Source: Streptomyces meridianus (lineage in GTDB: Bacteria; Actinomycetota; Actinomycetes; Streptomycetales; Streptomycetaceae). From it: a stretch of 64,000 bases of DNA. Location: the NCBI RefSeq assembly GCF_023703325.1, contig NZ_JAMQGM010000029.1:144657-208656 (forward strand). The letters are read 5' to 3'. Below the pieces are notes generated by a model. It searched no databases. It was not told the DNA's origin and saw nothing but the letters and a program-made list of their open reading frames with translations. Shown here piece by piece: positions 17,522 to 25,333 of the stretch. The translations under genes and the position numbers were made by a program. Positions within the stretch are counted from its first letter, which is position 1. Every line of letters starts with the position of its first letter.

Positions 17522-18418
17522 ATGCGACTGAGCACCGTGATCCTCCCCATATACCGCTGGAACGACGGGGGACGTGAGGTGTGGCAGCGGGCGGAGGAAC
17601 TCGGCTTCCACACGGCGTACACCTACGACCACCTCTCGTGGCGGACCTTCCGCGACGGCCCGTGGTTCGGCGCGCTGCCGACGCTGACCGCGGCGGCGTC
17701 CGCGACCTCGCGGATGCGGCTGGGGACCCTGGTCACGTCCCCGAACTTCCGGCACCCGGTGACCCTCGCCAAGGAGCTGATCTCGCTCGACGACATCAGC
17801 GGCGGCCGGGTGGCGCTCGGGATCGGTGCCGGGGGTGTCGGGTTCGACGCGAGCGCCCTCGGGCAGGAGCCGTGGACGCCCAAGGAGCGTGCGGACCGCT
17901 TCGGAGAGTTCGTGCCGCTGCTCGACCGTCTGCTCAGCGAGGACGTGGTGAGCCACGACGGGCGGTTCTACTCGGCGACCGAGGTGCGCAACATCCCCGG
18001 CTGCGTTCAGCGGCCCCGGCTCCCGTTCGCCGTCGCCGCGACCGGCCCGCGCGGGATGCGGCTCGCAGCACGGCACGGGCAGGCCTGGGTGACCACGGGC
18101 GACCCCAAGCTGTTCGAGTCGGGCACGCCGGAGCAGTCGCTGGCGGCCGTCCGCGGGCAGATCGGGAGACTCGGTGACGCGTGCGCCGAGCACGGCCGCG
18201 ACCCCGGCGAACTGGGCAGGACCCTGCTCACCGGCTTCACGCCGGACCGGCCGCTGGCATCCCTGGACGCCTTCGTGGACTTCGCGGGCGCGCACGCCGA
18301 GCTGGGCATCGACGAGATCGTCGTCCACTGGCCGATCGCCGACTCCTTCTTCGCAGCCGACGAGAAGGTCTTCGAGCGGATCGCGACGGAGGGTCCGGCG
18401 CAGCTCGCCCGCGGCTGA
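17522..18418 (+). CDS. LLM-class flavin-dependent oxidoreductase
   Basis: A 298-residue protein of the bacterial luciferase-like fold, which uses FMNH2 or F420H2. Typical blocks are the N-terminal ELGFHTAYTYDHLSW, the segment RMRLGTLVTSPNFRHPV, and the phosphate-binding GRVALGIGAGGVGFDA. The substrate is unknown. Its first 72 codons are duplicated at 15961-16176. The start ATG at 17522 has only weak complementarity to 16S rRNA. A perfect 30-base palindrome begins two bases after the stop. Confidence 0.9.
   Translation: MRLSTVILPIYRWNDGGREVWQRAEELGFHTAYTYDHLSWRTFRDGPWFGALPTLTAAASATSRMRLGTLVTSPNFRHPVTLAKELISLDDISGGRVALGIGAGGVGFDASALGQEPWTPKERADRFGEFVPLLDRLLSEDVVSHDGRFYSATEVRNIPGCVQRPRLPFAVAATGPRGMRLAARHGQAWVTTGDPKLFESGTPEQSLAAVRGQIGRLGDACAEHGRDPGELGRTLLTGFTPDRPLASLDAFVDFAGAHAELGIDEIVVHWPIADSFFAADEKVFERIATEGPAQLARG
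17524..17739 (+). repeat. 216-bp direct repeat, copy 2 (inside the intact monooxygenase)
   Basis: Partner of 15961-16176, with five mismatches. It forms the 5' end of the functional gene. Confidence 0.95.
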
Positions 18419-18419
18419 A

Positions 18420-18449
18420 CGGTCCGTGCGGACCGGTCCGCACGGACCG
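18420..18449. terminator. Perfect 30-base palindrome after the monooxygenase
   Basis: The halves CGGTCCGTGCGGACC and GGTCCGCACGGACCG are exact reverse complements with no spacer. Placed two bases after a stop codon, it probably terminates transcription as RNA; as DNA it could also be a protein-binding site. Confidence 0.6.
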
Positions 18450-18534
18450 CCGTCCGAACAACGCAGACCGCCGCGGCATGACCAAAAGGAACAAAGGGGA
18501 AGAATTGTAGAAGGAGGAGTCAGGAGGTCGCACC

Positions 18535-19434
18535 ATGGCCCGGACCCGGTACGCCCCGGACCGCGGACTCACCGCCCGCATGGTCACCACGATGTTCTTC
18601 ATCGGGCTGCTCTACGTCGTCCTCGTCGGTGTGCTGCTCGCGTTCCTGCGCGGATCGTGGGGAATCATCCTGCTCGTCGCCGGCGGCCTGTTCATCGCAC
18701 AGTTCTGGTTCAGCGACCGCATCGCCGCCTACGGCATGGGCGCCCGCGAGGTCACCCCCGAACAGGCCCCCGAGCTGCACGGCGCCGTGGACCGGCTGTG
18801 TGCGCTCGCCGACATGCCCAAGCCGCGGGTCGCCGTCGCGAACAGCGACGTCCCCAACGCCTTCGCCACCGGCCGGAACCGGAACAGTGCCCTGGTCTGT
18901 GCCACCACCGGCCTGCTGCGCAGACTGGAACCGGAGGAGCTGGAGGGCGTCCTGGCACACGAGCTGTCCCACGTCGCCCACCGCGACGTCGTCGTCATGA
19001 CGATCGCGTCGTTCCTCGGTGTGATGGCCGGAATCCTGGCCCGGGTCGCTCTCTGGAGCGGCCTCGGCCGGGACAGCCGCGACCCCGCCACCGCCATCGC
19101 CGTCCTGGTGATCCCGCTGGTCAGTGCGGTGGTGTACGTCATCAGCTTCCTGCTGACCCGTCTGCTGTCGCGATACCGCGAGCTGTCCGCGGACCGCGCG
19201 GCCGCCCTGCTCACCGGGCGTCCCTCGGCCCTGGCCTCCGCCCTCACCAAGGTGACCGGCCAGATGGCCCGGATCCCGACCCGTGACCTGCGCAAGGCCG
19301 AGCCCTACAACGCCTTCTGGTTCGCGCCCGCCTTCTCCTCGAAGGACAGCCTGGGCCGGCTGTTCTCGTCGCACCCGACCCTCGAGCAGCGCCTGGACCA
19401 GCTCGCGAGGATCTCGGCGCAGCTCAGCCGCTGA
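18535..19434 (+). CDS. htpX: HtpX-like M48 membrane zinc metalloprotease
   Basis: A 299-residue membrane protease thought to degrade misfolded membrane proteins. Two N-terminal membrane helices (about 18-60) precede the zinc motif LAHELSHVAHRD (HExxH), and two more helices follow (about 155-210). The downstream metal ligand Glu is in RELSADRAAALL, and the conserved end FSSHPTLEQRL is present. The gene has a strong site GGAGG at 18523-18527 and an unusually A-rich leader (18480-18515), perhaps its promoter. It is followed by pspAB, a pairing common in actinobacteria. Confidence 0.93.
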   Translation: MARTRYAPDRGLTARMVTTMFFIGLLYVVLVGVLLAFLRGSWGIILLVAGGLFIAQFWFSDRIAAYGMGAREVTPEQAPELHGAVDRLCALADMPKPRVAVANSDVPNAFATGRNRNSALVCATTGLLRRLEPEELEGVLAHELSHVAHRDVVVMTIASFLGVMAGILARVALWSGLGRDSRDPATAIAVLVIPLVSAVVYVISFLLTRLLSRYRELSADRAAALLTGRPSALASALTKVTGQMARIPTRDLRKAEPYNAFWFAPAFSSKDSLGRLFSSHPTLEQRLDQLARISAQLSR

Positions 19435-19489
19435 CCGCCGCCCCGCCCCGCCTCCCGCCAGCCGCCGACCCGCGAAGGGAGCCGTGCCC

Positions 19490-20074
19490 ATGGGCCTCCT
19501 CGACGCCATCCTGGGCCGCAGCAAGCCCGTCCGTCCCGATCTCGACCAGCTCTTCGGGCTGCCCTCAGCCGCCGTCGCGCTCCAGGCCGGTCCGGGTTTC
19601 ACCGCCACCGGGGAGGGATCGGTGTGTTTCGCCGGCGTCGAGGGTGGTGCGTTCGACCGCATCCGGCGGGAGGTGCGGGACCTGCTCGACGCGGACACCG
19701 GCCGCGGTGGCGTACCGGTGGAGTTCAGCCGGGACGCCTACGGCTACACGTGGCTGCTCTCCCGTCAGGACCCCGACGACACCCCCGCCCTGGTCAACGA
19801 CCTGCACGCCGTCAACACCGTGCTGCAGGACGCCGGTTTCGGCCCGCACCTGCTCTGCTCACTGGTCGGGTTCCGGGACGAGCGGGACCGCGTGCTGGCC
19901 CTGGTCTACCTCTACAAGCGGGGCACGTTCTACCCGTTCGCACCCGTTCCCGGCGGACACGAGAAGCGGGACAACGCGCTGGAGATCCAGGTCAGCGGGC
20001 TGCTCGCGGACGATCTGCGGATGGAGTCCGACCTGAGCCGCTGGTTCCCGGTGTGGGGCGCCCCGGGGCTCTGA
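19490..20074 (+). CDS. pspAB: PspA-associated protein PspAB
   Basis: A 194-residue soluble protein that begins MGLLDAILGRSKPV, like PspA-associated proteins encoded next to htpX in actinobacteria. It contains the characteristic run YGYTWLLSRQDP and later LVYLYKRGTFYPFAP. The biochemical role is unknown; the genetic link to HtpX and PspA suggests membrane-stress handling. ATG at 19490 lies 55 bases after htpX and follows CGAAGGGAG. Confidence 0.85.
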   Translation: MGLLDAILGRSKPVRPDLDQLFGLPSAAVALQAGPGFTATGEGSVCFAGVEGGAFDRIRREVRDLLDADTGRGGVPVEFSRDAYGYTWLLSRQDPDDTPALVNDLHAVNTVLQDAGFGPHLLCSLVGFRDERDRVLALVYLYKRGTFYPFAPVPGGHEKRDNALEIQVSGLLADDLRMESDLSRWFPVWGAPGL

Positions 20075-20255
20075 CGCACACGGGTTGCTCCCCGCCCGCC
20101 GACCCCGGGGTCCCGCGGCCCCGCCCAGGGTTCTCCCGCACCCCGTGCAGGGGCGGTGACGGACGGACCCTACGGGCAGCTCCACCCGAAGACGTATGCC
20201 GATACCACCGTCAGGGCTGACGTGCCCGGCCGATCGTGCCACTACGGTCGGCTGC

Positions 20256-21332
20256 GTGACTGTGATCGTGACCGAAGGTCTCAGCAAGCGGTTCCCGCTG
20301 GGAACCGACCGTGCGCAGCGCGGCGGGGTGACCGCGCTCGACCGGCTCACCGTCGACATCGCCCCCGGGGTGACGGGCCTCATCGGCTCGAACGGCGCCG
20401 GCAAGTCCACCCTGATCAAGATCCTGCTCGGGCTGTCCCCCGCGTCCGAGGGCCGGGCCTGCGTACTCGGGATGGACGTCGCGACCGCCGGCGGTCCGAT
20501 CCGGGAACGGGTCGGCTACATGCCCGAGCACGACTGCCTGCCACCCGACGTCTCGGCCACCGAGTTCGTCGTCCACATGGCCCGCATGTCCGGTCTGCCA
20601 CCCACCGCCGCCCGGGAGCGCACCGCCGACACCCTGCGCCACGTCGGTCTGTACGAGGAGCGCTACCGGCCCATCGGCGGTTACTCGACCGGCATGAGAC
20701 AGCGCGTCAAACTCGCCCAGGCGCTGGTGCACGACCCCCGACTGGTGCTCCTCGACGAACCGACCAACGGACTCGATCCGGCGGGGCGCGACGAGATGCT
20801 CGGTCTGATCCGCCGCATCCACCGGGAATTCGGCATCTCCGTGCTCGTCACTTCGCACCTGCTGGGCGAACTGGAGCGCACCTGCGACCACGTGGTCGTC
20901 ATCGACGGCGGGCGGCTGCTGCGCTCCAGCGCGACCAGCGACTTCACCCGCACCACCACGACCGTCGCCGTCGAGGTCACCGACACCGACCGCCACCCGG
21001 ACGGGACGACGGCCCTGCGCACTGCGCTCACCGCAGCGGGCGTCGGCCTCCGCACGGACGGGGCCGAGCCCGGCACGTCCCACCTGCTGCTGATCGACGT
21101 CGCCGACGACAGCACCTACGACACCGTCCGGGACACCGTCGCCGGGCTGGGCCTCGGCCTGGTGCGGATGGAACAGCGCCGGCACCGGATCGCCGAGGTC
21201 TTCCACCCCCGGGAGGCGGAAGCGGAGGCGGGCCTCCAGGCGAAGCCGCAGGACGCCGGCCTCCGCACCGGCCTCCCCGCAGACCCCCAGGACGAGCGAC
21301 CGCAGAAGGGAGGCGGCCGTGATGCCGTCTGA
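20256..21332 (+). CDS. ABC transporter ATP-binding protein (ABC-2 type), first of two
   Basis: A 358-residue ATPase. Walker A is GSNGAGKSTLIKILLG, the Q-loop is near GYMPEHDCLPPDV, the signature region is STGMRQRVKLAQAL and Walker B is LVLLDEPTNGLDPAGR. The last 60 residues form an acidic, repetitive tail (QAKPQDAGLRTG and similar), probably not structured. GTG at 20256 gives the usual N-terminus before the Walker A; an in-frame ATG lies upstream at 20196. It overlaps the next gene by 11 bases and heads a four-gene operon of two ATPases and two permeases. The substrate is unknown. Confidence 0.9.
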   Translation: MTVIVTEGLSKRFPLGTDRAQRGGVTALDRLTVDIAPGVTGLIGSNGAGKSTLIKILLGLSPASEGRACVLGMDVATAGGPIRERVGYMPEHDCLPPDVSATEFVVHMARMSGLPPTAARERTADTLRHVGLYEERYRPIGGYSTGMRQRVKLAQALVHDPRLVLLDEPTNGLDPAGRDEMLGLIRRIHREFGISVLVTSHLLGELERTCDHVVVIDGGRLLRSSATSDFTRTTTTVAVEVTDTDRHPDGTTALRTALTAAGVGLRTDGAEPGTSHLLLIDVADDSTYDTVRDTVAGLGLGLVRMEQRRHRIAEVFHPREAEAEAGLQAKPQDAGLRTGLPADPQDERPQKGGGRDAV

Positions 21333-22239
21333 GACCCCCCTCGCGCCGGGGGACCGCCGGGCCGGCGACCCGGCGAAGATCCACGACATCGGCTACCGGT
21401 CGTACGACGGCGACCGGCTCGGCCGCCGCCATGCCCGCCGGTCGCTGTTCGCGCACAGCCTGCGGGGCGCGTACGGGCTGGGCCGGTCCGCGAAGTCCAA
21501 GGTGCTGCCCATGCTGCTCTTCGGAGTGATGTGCCTGCCGGCCGGGATCATGGTGGCGATCGCGGTGGTCACGAAGGCCGGGGAACTCCCCGTGGAGTAC
21601 CCGCGCTACGCCCTTCACCTGCAGGGTGTCATCAGCCTGTTCCTCGCCGCCCAGGCCCCGCAGGCCGTCTCACGTGATCTGCGCTTCCGGACCGTCCCGC
21701 TCTACTTCTCCCGCCCCATCGAGCGCGCGGACTACGTCTCGGCGAAGTTCGCTGCCCTGTCGGCGGCGCTGTTCGTGCTCACCGCGGCGCCGGTCGTCGT
21801 CCTGTACGCGGGGGCGCTGCTCGCCGAACTCGATGTCGCCGACCAGAGCGCGGGGTTCGGGCAGGGCCTGGTGTCCGCCGCCCTGCTGTCGCTGCTGTTC
21901 GCGGGAATCGGGCTGGTGATCGCCGCCCTCACCCCGCGCCGCGGCTTCGGAGTGGCGGCCGTCATCGCCGTGCTCACCGTCTCCTTCGGGGCGGTGTCCG
22001 CGGTCCAGGCCATCGCGTTCGAACAGGACAACGGGGGCCTGGTGACCTGGCTGGGGCTGTTCTCACCGGTCACCCTGATCGACGGTGTGCAGACGGCCTT
22101 CCTCGGCGCTTCGACCTCGTTCCCGGGCGGGAAGGGGCCGGACACCGCCGCCGGCTGCGTCTACCTGCTCGTCGTCCTCGCCCTGATCGCGGGCTCTTAC
22201 GCCGCGCTGATGCGCCGCTACCGGAAGGCCGGGCTGTGA
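21322..22239 (+). CDS. ABC-2 type transporter permease, first of two
   Basis: A 305-residue protein with about six predicted membrane helices from residue 60 on. It begins with the segment IHDIGYRSYDGDRLGRRHAR found in this permease group. It overlaps the preceding ATPase by 11 bases and the following ATPase by 4. ATG at 21322 follows GGGAGG; a GTG three bases earlier is an alternative start. Confidence 0.88.
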   Translation: MPSETPLAPGDRRAGDPAKIHDIGYRSYDGDRLGRRHARRSLFAHSLRGAYGLGRSAKSKVLPMLLFGVMCLPAGIMVAIAVVTKAGELPVEYPRYALHLQGVISLFLAAQAPQAVSRDLRFRTVPLYFSRPIERADYVSAKFAALSAALFVLTAAPVVVLYAGALLAELDVADQSAGFGQGLVSAALLSLLFAGIGLVIAALTPRRGFGVAAVIAVLTVSFGAVSAVQAIAFEQDNGGLVTWLGLFSPVTLIDGVQTAFLGASTSFPGGKGPDTAAGCVYLLVVLALIAGSYAALMRRYRKAGL

Positions 22240-23153
22240 CCGCACTGATCCTCGACCGCGTCTCGCGCTGGTTCGGCAACGTCGTCGCCGTCAACGACGT
22301 CACCATGACGATCGGGCCGGGCGTCACCGGCCTGCTCGGCCCGAACGGCGCCGGCAAGTCCACCCTGATCAACCTGATGAGCGGCTTCCTGGCCCCGTCC
22401 TCCGGCTCCGTCACCCTCGACGGGACGCCGGTCCGCGGCAACGAGGGGACGTACCGGCACATCGGGCTCGTCCCCGAGCGGGAGGCGATGTACGACTTCC
22501 TCACCGGCCGGGAGTTCGTCGTCGCCTGCTCCGAGCTGCACGGGCTCACCGACCCCGCCGCCGCGGCCCGCCGGGCGCTCGGCACGGTCGGGATGGAGTT
22601 CGCGCAGGACCGCAGGATCTCCACGTACAGCAAGGGGATGCGGCAGCGCGTCAAGATGGCCGCCGCTCTGGTCCACGACCCGTCCGCGCTCCTGCTCGAC
22701 GAGCCGTTCAACGGCATGGACCCGCGCCAGCGCATGGAACTCATGGACGTGCTGCGGCGGATGGGCGAGGAGGGCCGCACCGTCCTGTTCTCCTCCCACA
22801 TCCTGGAGGAGGTCGAGCAACTGGCCGGGCACATCGAGGTCGTGGTGGCGGGCCGGCACGCCGCGTCCGGCGACTTCCGGCGGATCCGGCGGCTGATGAC
22901 CGACCGCCCGCACCGGTATCTGATCCGGTCCGGGGACGACCGGGCCCTCGCCGCCGCGCTCATCGCCGACCCGTCGACGGCCGGGATCGAGGTCGACACG
23001 GCGGAGGGCGTGCTCCGCGTCCAGGCCGTGGACTTCCCCCGGTTCACCGAACTGCTGCCGCGGGTGGCCCGCGAGCACGGCATCCGGCTCCGCACGGTCT
23101 CGCCCTCCGACGAGTCCCTGGAGAGCGTCTTCTCGTACCTCGTATCGGCCTGA
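22236..23153 (+). CDS. ABC transporter ATP-binding protein (ABC-2 type), second
   Basis: A 305-residue ATPase with Walker A GPNGAGKSTLINLMSG, signature region YSKGMRQRVKMAAALV, Walker B ALLLDEPFNGMDPRQ and the switch His in LFSSHILEEVEQ. GTG at 22236 overlaps the preceding stop by four bases (GTGA). It presumably pairs with the permease at 23169, while the first ATPase pairs with that at 21322, or all four form one complex. Confidence 0.92.
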   Translation: MTALILDRVSRWFGNVVAVNDVTMTIGPGVTGLLGPNGAGKSTLINLMSGFLAPSSGSVTLDGTPVRGNEGTYRHIGLVPEREAMYDFLTGREFVVACSELHGLTDPAAAARRALGTVGMEFAQDRRISTYSKGMRQRVKMAAALVHDPSALLLDEPFNGMDPRQRMELMDVLRRMGEEGRTVLFSSHILEEVEQLAGHIEVVVAGRHAASGDFRRIRRLMTDRPHRYLIRSGDDRALAAALIADPSTAGIEVDTAEGVLRVQAVDFPRFTELLPRVAREHGIRLRTVSPSDESLESVFSYLVSA

Positions 23154-23168
23154 AGGAGCGCGGCACCG

Positions 23169-23888
23169 ATGTACAACACCACCGTCGCCCGGCTCACGCT
23201 CCGGGCGCTCCTCGGCCGGCGCAGGGCGCTGATCCTCTTCGCCCTGCCCGGTCTGCTGCTGCTCGTCTCCGCCGTGGTGCGGGGTCTTGTCGGCGCGGAC
23301 GACACGATCGCGGCCGACGTGCTCGGCGGCTTCGCGCTCGCCACGATGGTTCCGCTGATCGGTGTGATCGCCGGAACGGGAGCCATCGGGCCGGAGATCG
23401 ACGACGGCTCGATCGTGCACCTGCTGTCGAAGCCGGTGAAGCGGCCGGTGATCGTGTTCACCAAGCTCGTCGTGGCCCTCGGCGTCACGGTGCTCTTCGC
23501 CGCGGTCCCCACGCTCGTCGCGGGATTCGTCCTCAACGGCAACAGCGGTCGGATCGCCGTCGCCTGCGCGGCGGGTGCCGCCGTGGCGTCGGTGGCCTAC
23601 AGCGCGCTGTTCCTGCTGCTGGGCACGGTCACCCGGCACGCGGTGGTGATCGGCCTGGTGTACGCCCTGGTGTGGGAGTCCCTCATCGGCTCCCTGGTGC
23701 CGGGTGCGCGGACGCTCAGCATCCAGCAGTGGGGACTGTCGCTGGCGCAGCGGATCGGCGGGGGAGACCTGCTGACCTCGGAGGTGCGGATCGTTCCGGC
23801 GGTGGTGCTGCTCTGCGTCGTCACCGCGGCTGCGACCTGGTTCGCCGGCCTGCGGTTGGGCTCCCTCACCCTGGCGGACGAGGGGTAG
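23169..23888 (+). CDS. ABC-2 type transporter permease, second
   Basis: A 239-residue membrane protein with about six hydrophobic segments. It has the ABC-2 signature region GAIGPEIDDGSIVHLLSKPV and an N-terminal RLTLRALLGRRRALILF entry into the first helix. It begins 15 bases after the second ATPase with AAGGAG upstream and is the last gene of the operon; an inverted pair of DnaA boxes follows 50 bases later. Confidence 0.9.
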   Translation: MYNTTVARLTLRALLGRRRALILFALPGLLLLVSAVVRGLVGADDTIAADVLGGFALATMVPLIGVIAGTGAIGPEIDDGSIVHLLSKPVKRPVIVFTKLVVALGVTVLFAAVPTLVAGFVLNGNSGRIAVACAAGAAVASVAYSALFLLLGTVTRHAVVIGLVYALVWESLIGSLVPGARTLSIQQWGLSLAQRIGGGDLLTSEVRIVPAVVLLCVVTAAATWFAGLRLGSLTLADEG

Positions 23889-23938
23889 CCGTCCGGGCGG
23901 GGACCCGGCAGCCGGGTGGGAGCTCCCGGCTGCCGGAG

Positions 23939-23969
23939 GTTGTCCACAGGTCGGGAACCTGTGGACAAC
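23939..23969. promoter_or_regulatory. Inverted pair of perfect DnaA boxes
   Basis: GTTGTCCACAGGT (23939-23951) and ACCTGTGGACAAC (23957-23969) are 13-base perfect inverted repeats. Each arm holds TTGTCCACA, the preferred Streptomyces DnaA box, at 23940-23948 and, on the other strand, at 23960-23968. It may also fold as a terminator for the ABC operon. Confidence 0.75.
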
Positions 23970-24003
23970 GGAAAGGGTCAGGGTGCCCCTTTCAAGGAGC
24001 GGT

Positions 24004-24456
24004 TCAGCGTCCGCGACCCCGGCGTCGCCCCTGCCGGGCGACCTCCGCGCGCAACGCGCGGAGACCGGCATCCAGCCCGGCCATCCGCTCGCTGATGCCG
24101 CACACGATGCGCTCGGTGTTGTCGAGGCGCCGGTCCAGGAACAGCAGACGGCTGTCCATGGCCGTCAGCCGCTGTTCCATCCGCTCCACCCGGGCCGAGG
24201 TACGGGCGATCACGGGGGCCAACTCCCGCAGCACGGACCCGACCTCGCCGAGGCACTCCTCGAGGCTGCGGAGCCGGGTGCCGGCGGATTCGGCGGGCGG
24301 AGCCTGGGCACTCCGCCGGTCGCGGGACGCCTCCTCGACGTCGAGGAGGTACGTGCGGACCCGGCGTGCCACGTCGCTGTCGCGCAGCAGCATCGCGACG
24401 TTGAGCACGGCGCGACGGGTGAAGAGCGTCAGGTGGGCGCGGCCCTGTGGATAACT
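24004..24456 (-). pseudogene. Truncated DNA-binding/coiled-coil protein gene
   Basis: An open frame of about 150 codons without a normal start. It begins in TLFTRRAVLNVAMLLRDSD, followed by ARRVRTYLLDVEEASRDRR, and ends in a long heptad-like helix (MEQRLTAMDSRLLFLDRRLD). In related Streptomyces proteins, as I recall them, about 80 residues with a helix-turn-helix precede this block. Here that region is replaced by the inverted repeat at 24462-24488 and the end of a phosphatase gene. It is probably a 5'-truncated remnant, although an internal GTG or ATG could allow a shorter product. Confidence 0.5.
24446..24454 (-). promoter_or_regulatory. DnaA box
   Basis: TGTGGATAA on the plus strand, that is TTATCCACA on the minus strand, the classic bacterial DnaA box. 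Confidence 0.6.
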
Positions 24457-24461
24457 CTCTC

Positions 24462-24488
24462 TTGAAAGGTCCACGTTGGACCTTTCAA
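24462..24488 (-). terminator. 12-bp-stem hairpin after the HAD phosphatase
   Basis: TTGAAAGGTCCA (24462-24473) and TGGACCTTTCAA (24477-24488) pair perfectly around the loop CGT. It lies 11 bases beyond the stop of the minus-strand phosphatase gene and so fits a terminator. It also marks the exact point where the neighbouring gene is truncated. Confidence 0.6.
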
Positions 24489-24499
24489 AGAACCGCAGC

Positions 24500-25333
24500 T
24501 CAGAGCCTCGCACGTCCGTGCGCCGCGCCGTCCAGCAGGCGCTCCAGGACGACCGCGATGCCGTCCTCGTCGTTGGAGGCGGTGACCTCGTCGGCGACGG
24601 CCTTGAGGTCGTCGTGCGCGTTGGCCATGGCCACACCGCGCGCGGCCCACCCGAACATGGGCAGGTCGTTGGGCATGTCGCCGAAGGCGATCGTCCGTGC
24701 AGCCGGAACTCCCAGCCGGCGGGCGGCGAGTGACAGCCCGGTCGCCTTGCTCAGGCCCAGCGGCAGCATCTCGACGATGGTCTCGCCGGCCATCGTCACG
24801 CCCACCAGGTCGCCCGCGACCCGCTGGGCGGCCGCGGTGAGCTCGTCGTCCCCGAGTTCCGGGTGCTGGAGGTAGAGCTTCCCGAGCGGAGCCTGCCAGA
24901 TCGCGTCGCGGCCGGGAACTGCCGTCGGGGGAATGCGACCGGCGAAGGTGTAGCCGGGCTCGCACAGGATCTCGCCGTCCAGGCCGTCGACGGCGGCGCC
25001 GAGCGCCACCCGGCCGACCTCGGCCTCGAGTTTGGCCACCGCGAGCTGTGCCACCTGCCGGTCGAGGGTGACGGAGGTCAGCAACCGGTGCTCACCGGCG
25101 TGGTAGACCTGCGCGCCCTGTCCGCAGACCGCCAGCCCCTGGTAGCCGAGGGCGTCCAGGACGTGCCGGGTCCGGGACGCCGGACGACCGGTGACGACGA
25201 GGTGGGCGGCGCCCGCCGCGGTGGCCGCGGCGAGCGCGTCACGGGACCGCTGCGAGACGGTGTCGTCGCTGCGCAGCAGTGTCCCGTCGAGGTCCGTGGC
25301 GATCAGGCCGAAGGGCAGGGCGGGCCCGGTCAC
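24500..25333 (-). CDS. Cof-type HAD-superfamily phosphatase
   Basis: A 277-residue HAD hydrolase. Motif I is ATDLDGTLLRSDD, motif II VVTGRPAS, and the later motifs are GLSKATGLSL and AFGDMPNDLPMF. It is a paralogue of the protein at 14842-15765. GTG at 25333 overlaps the serS stop by four bases, so it is translationally coupled to serS and likely co-transcribed. The substrate is unknown; small phosphosugars or nucleotides are usual for the group. Confidence 0.9.
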   Translation of the reverse strand: MTGPALPFGLIATDLDGTLLRSDDTVSQRSRDALAAATAAGAAHLVVTGRPASRTRHVLDALGYQGLAVCGQGAQVYHAGEHRLLTSVTLDRQVAQLAVAKLEAEVGRVALGAAVDGLDGEILCEPGYTFAGRIPPTAVPGRDAIWQAPLGKLYLQHPELGDDELTAAAQRVAGDLVGVTMAGETIVEMLPLGLSKATGLSLAARRLGVPAARTIAFGDMPNDLPMFGWAARGVAMANAHDDLKAVADEVTASNDEDGIAVVLERLLDGAAHGRARL

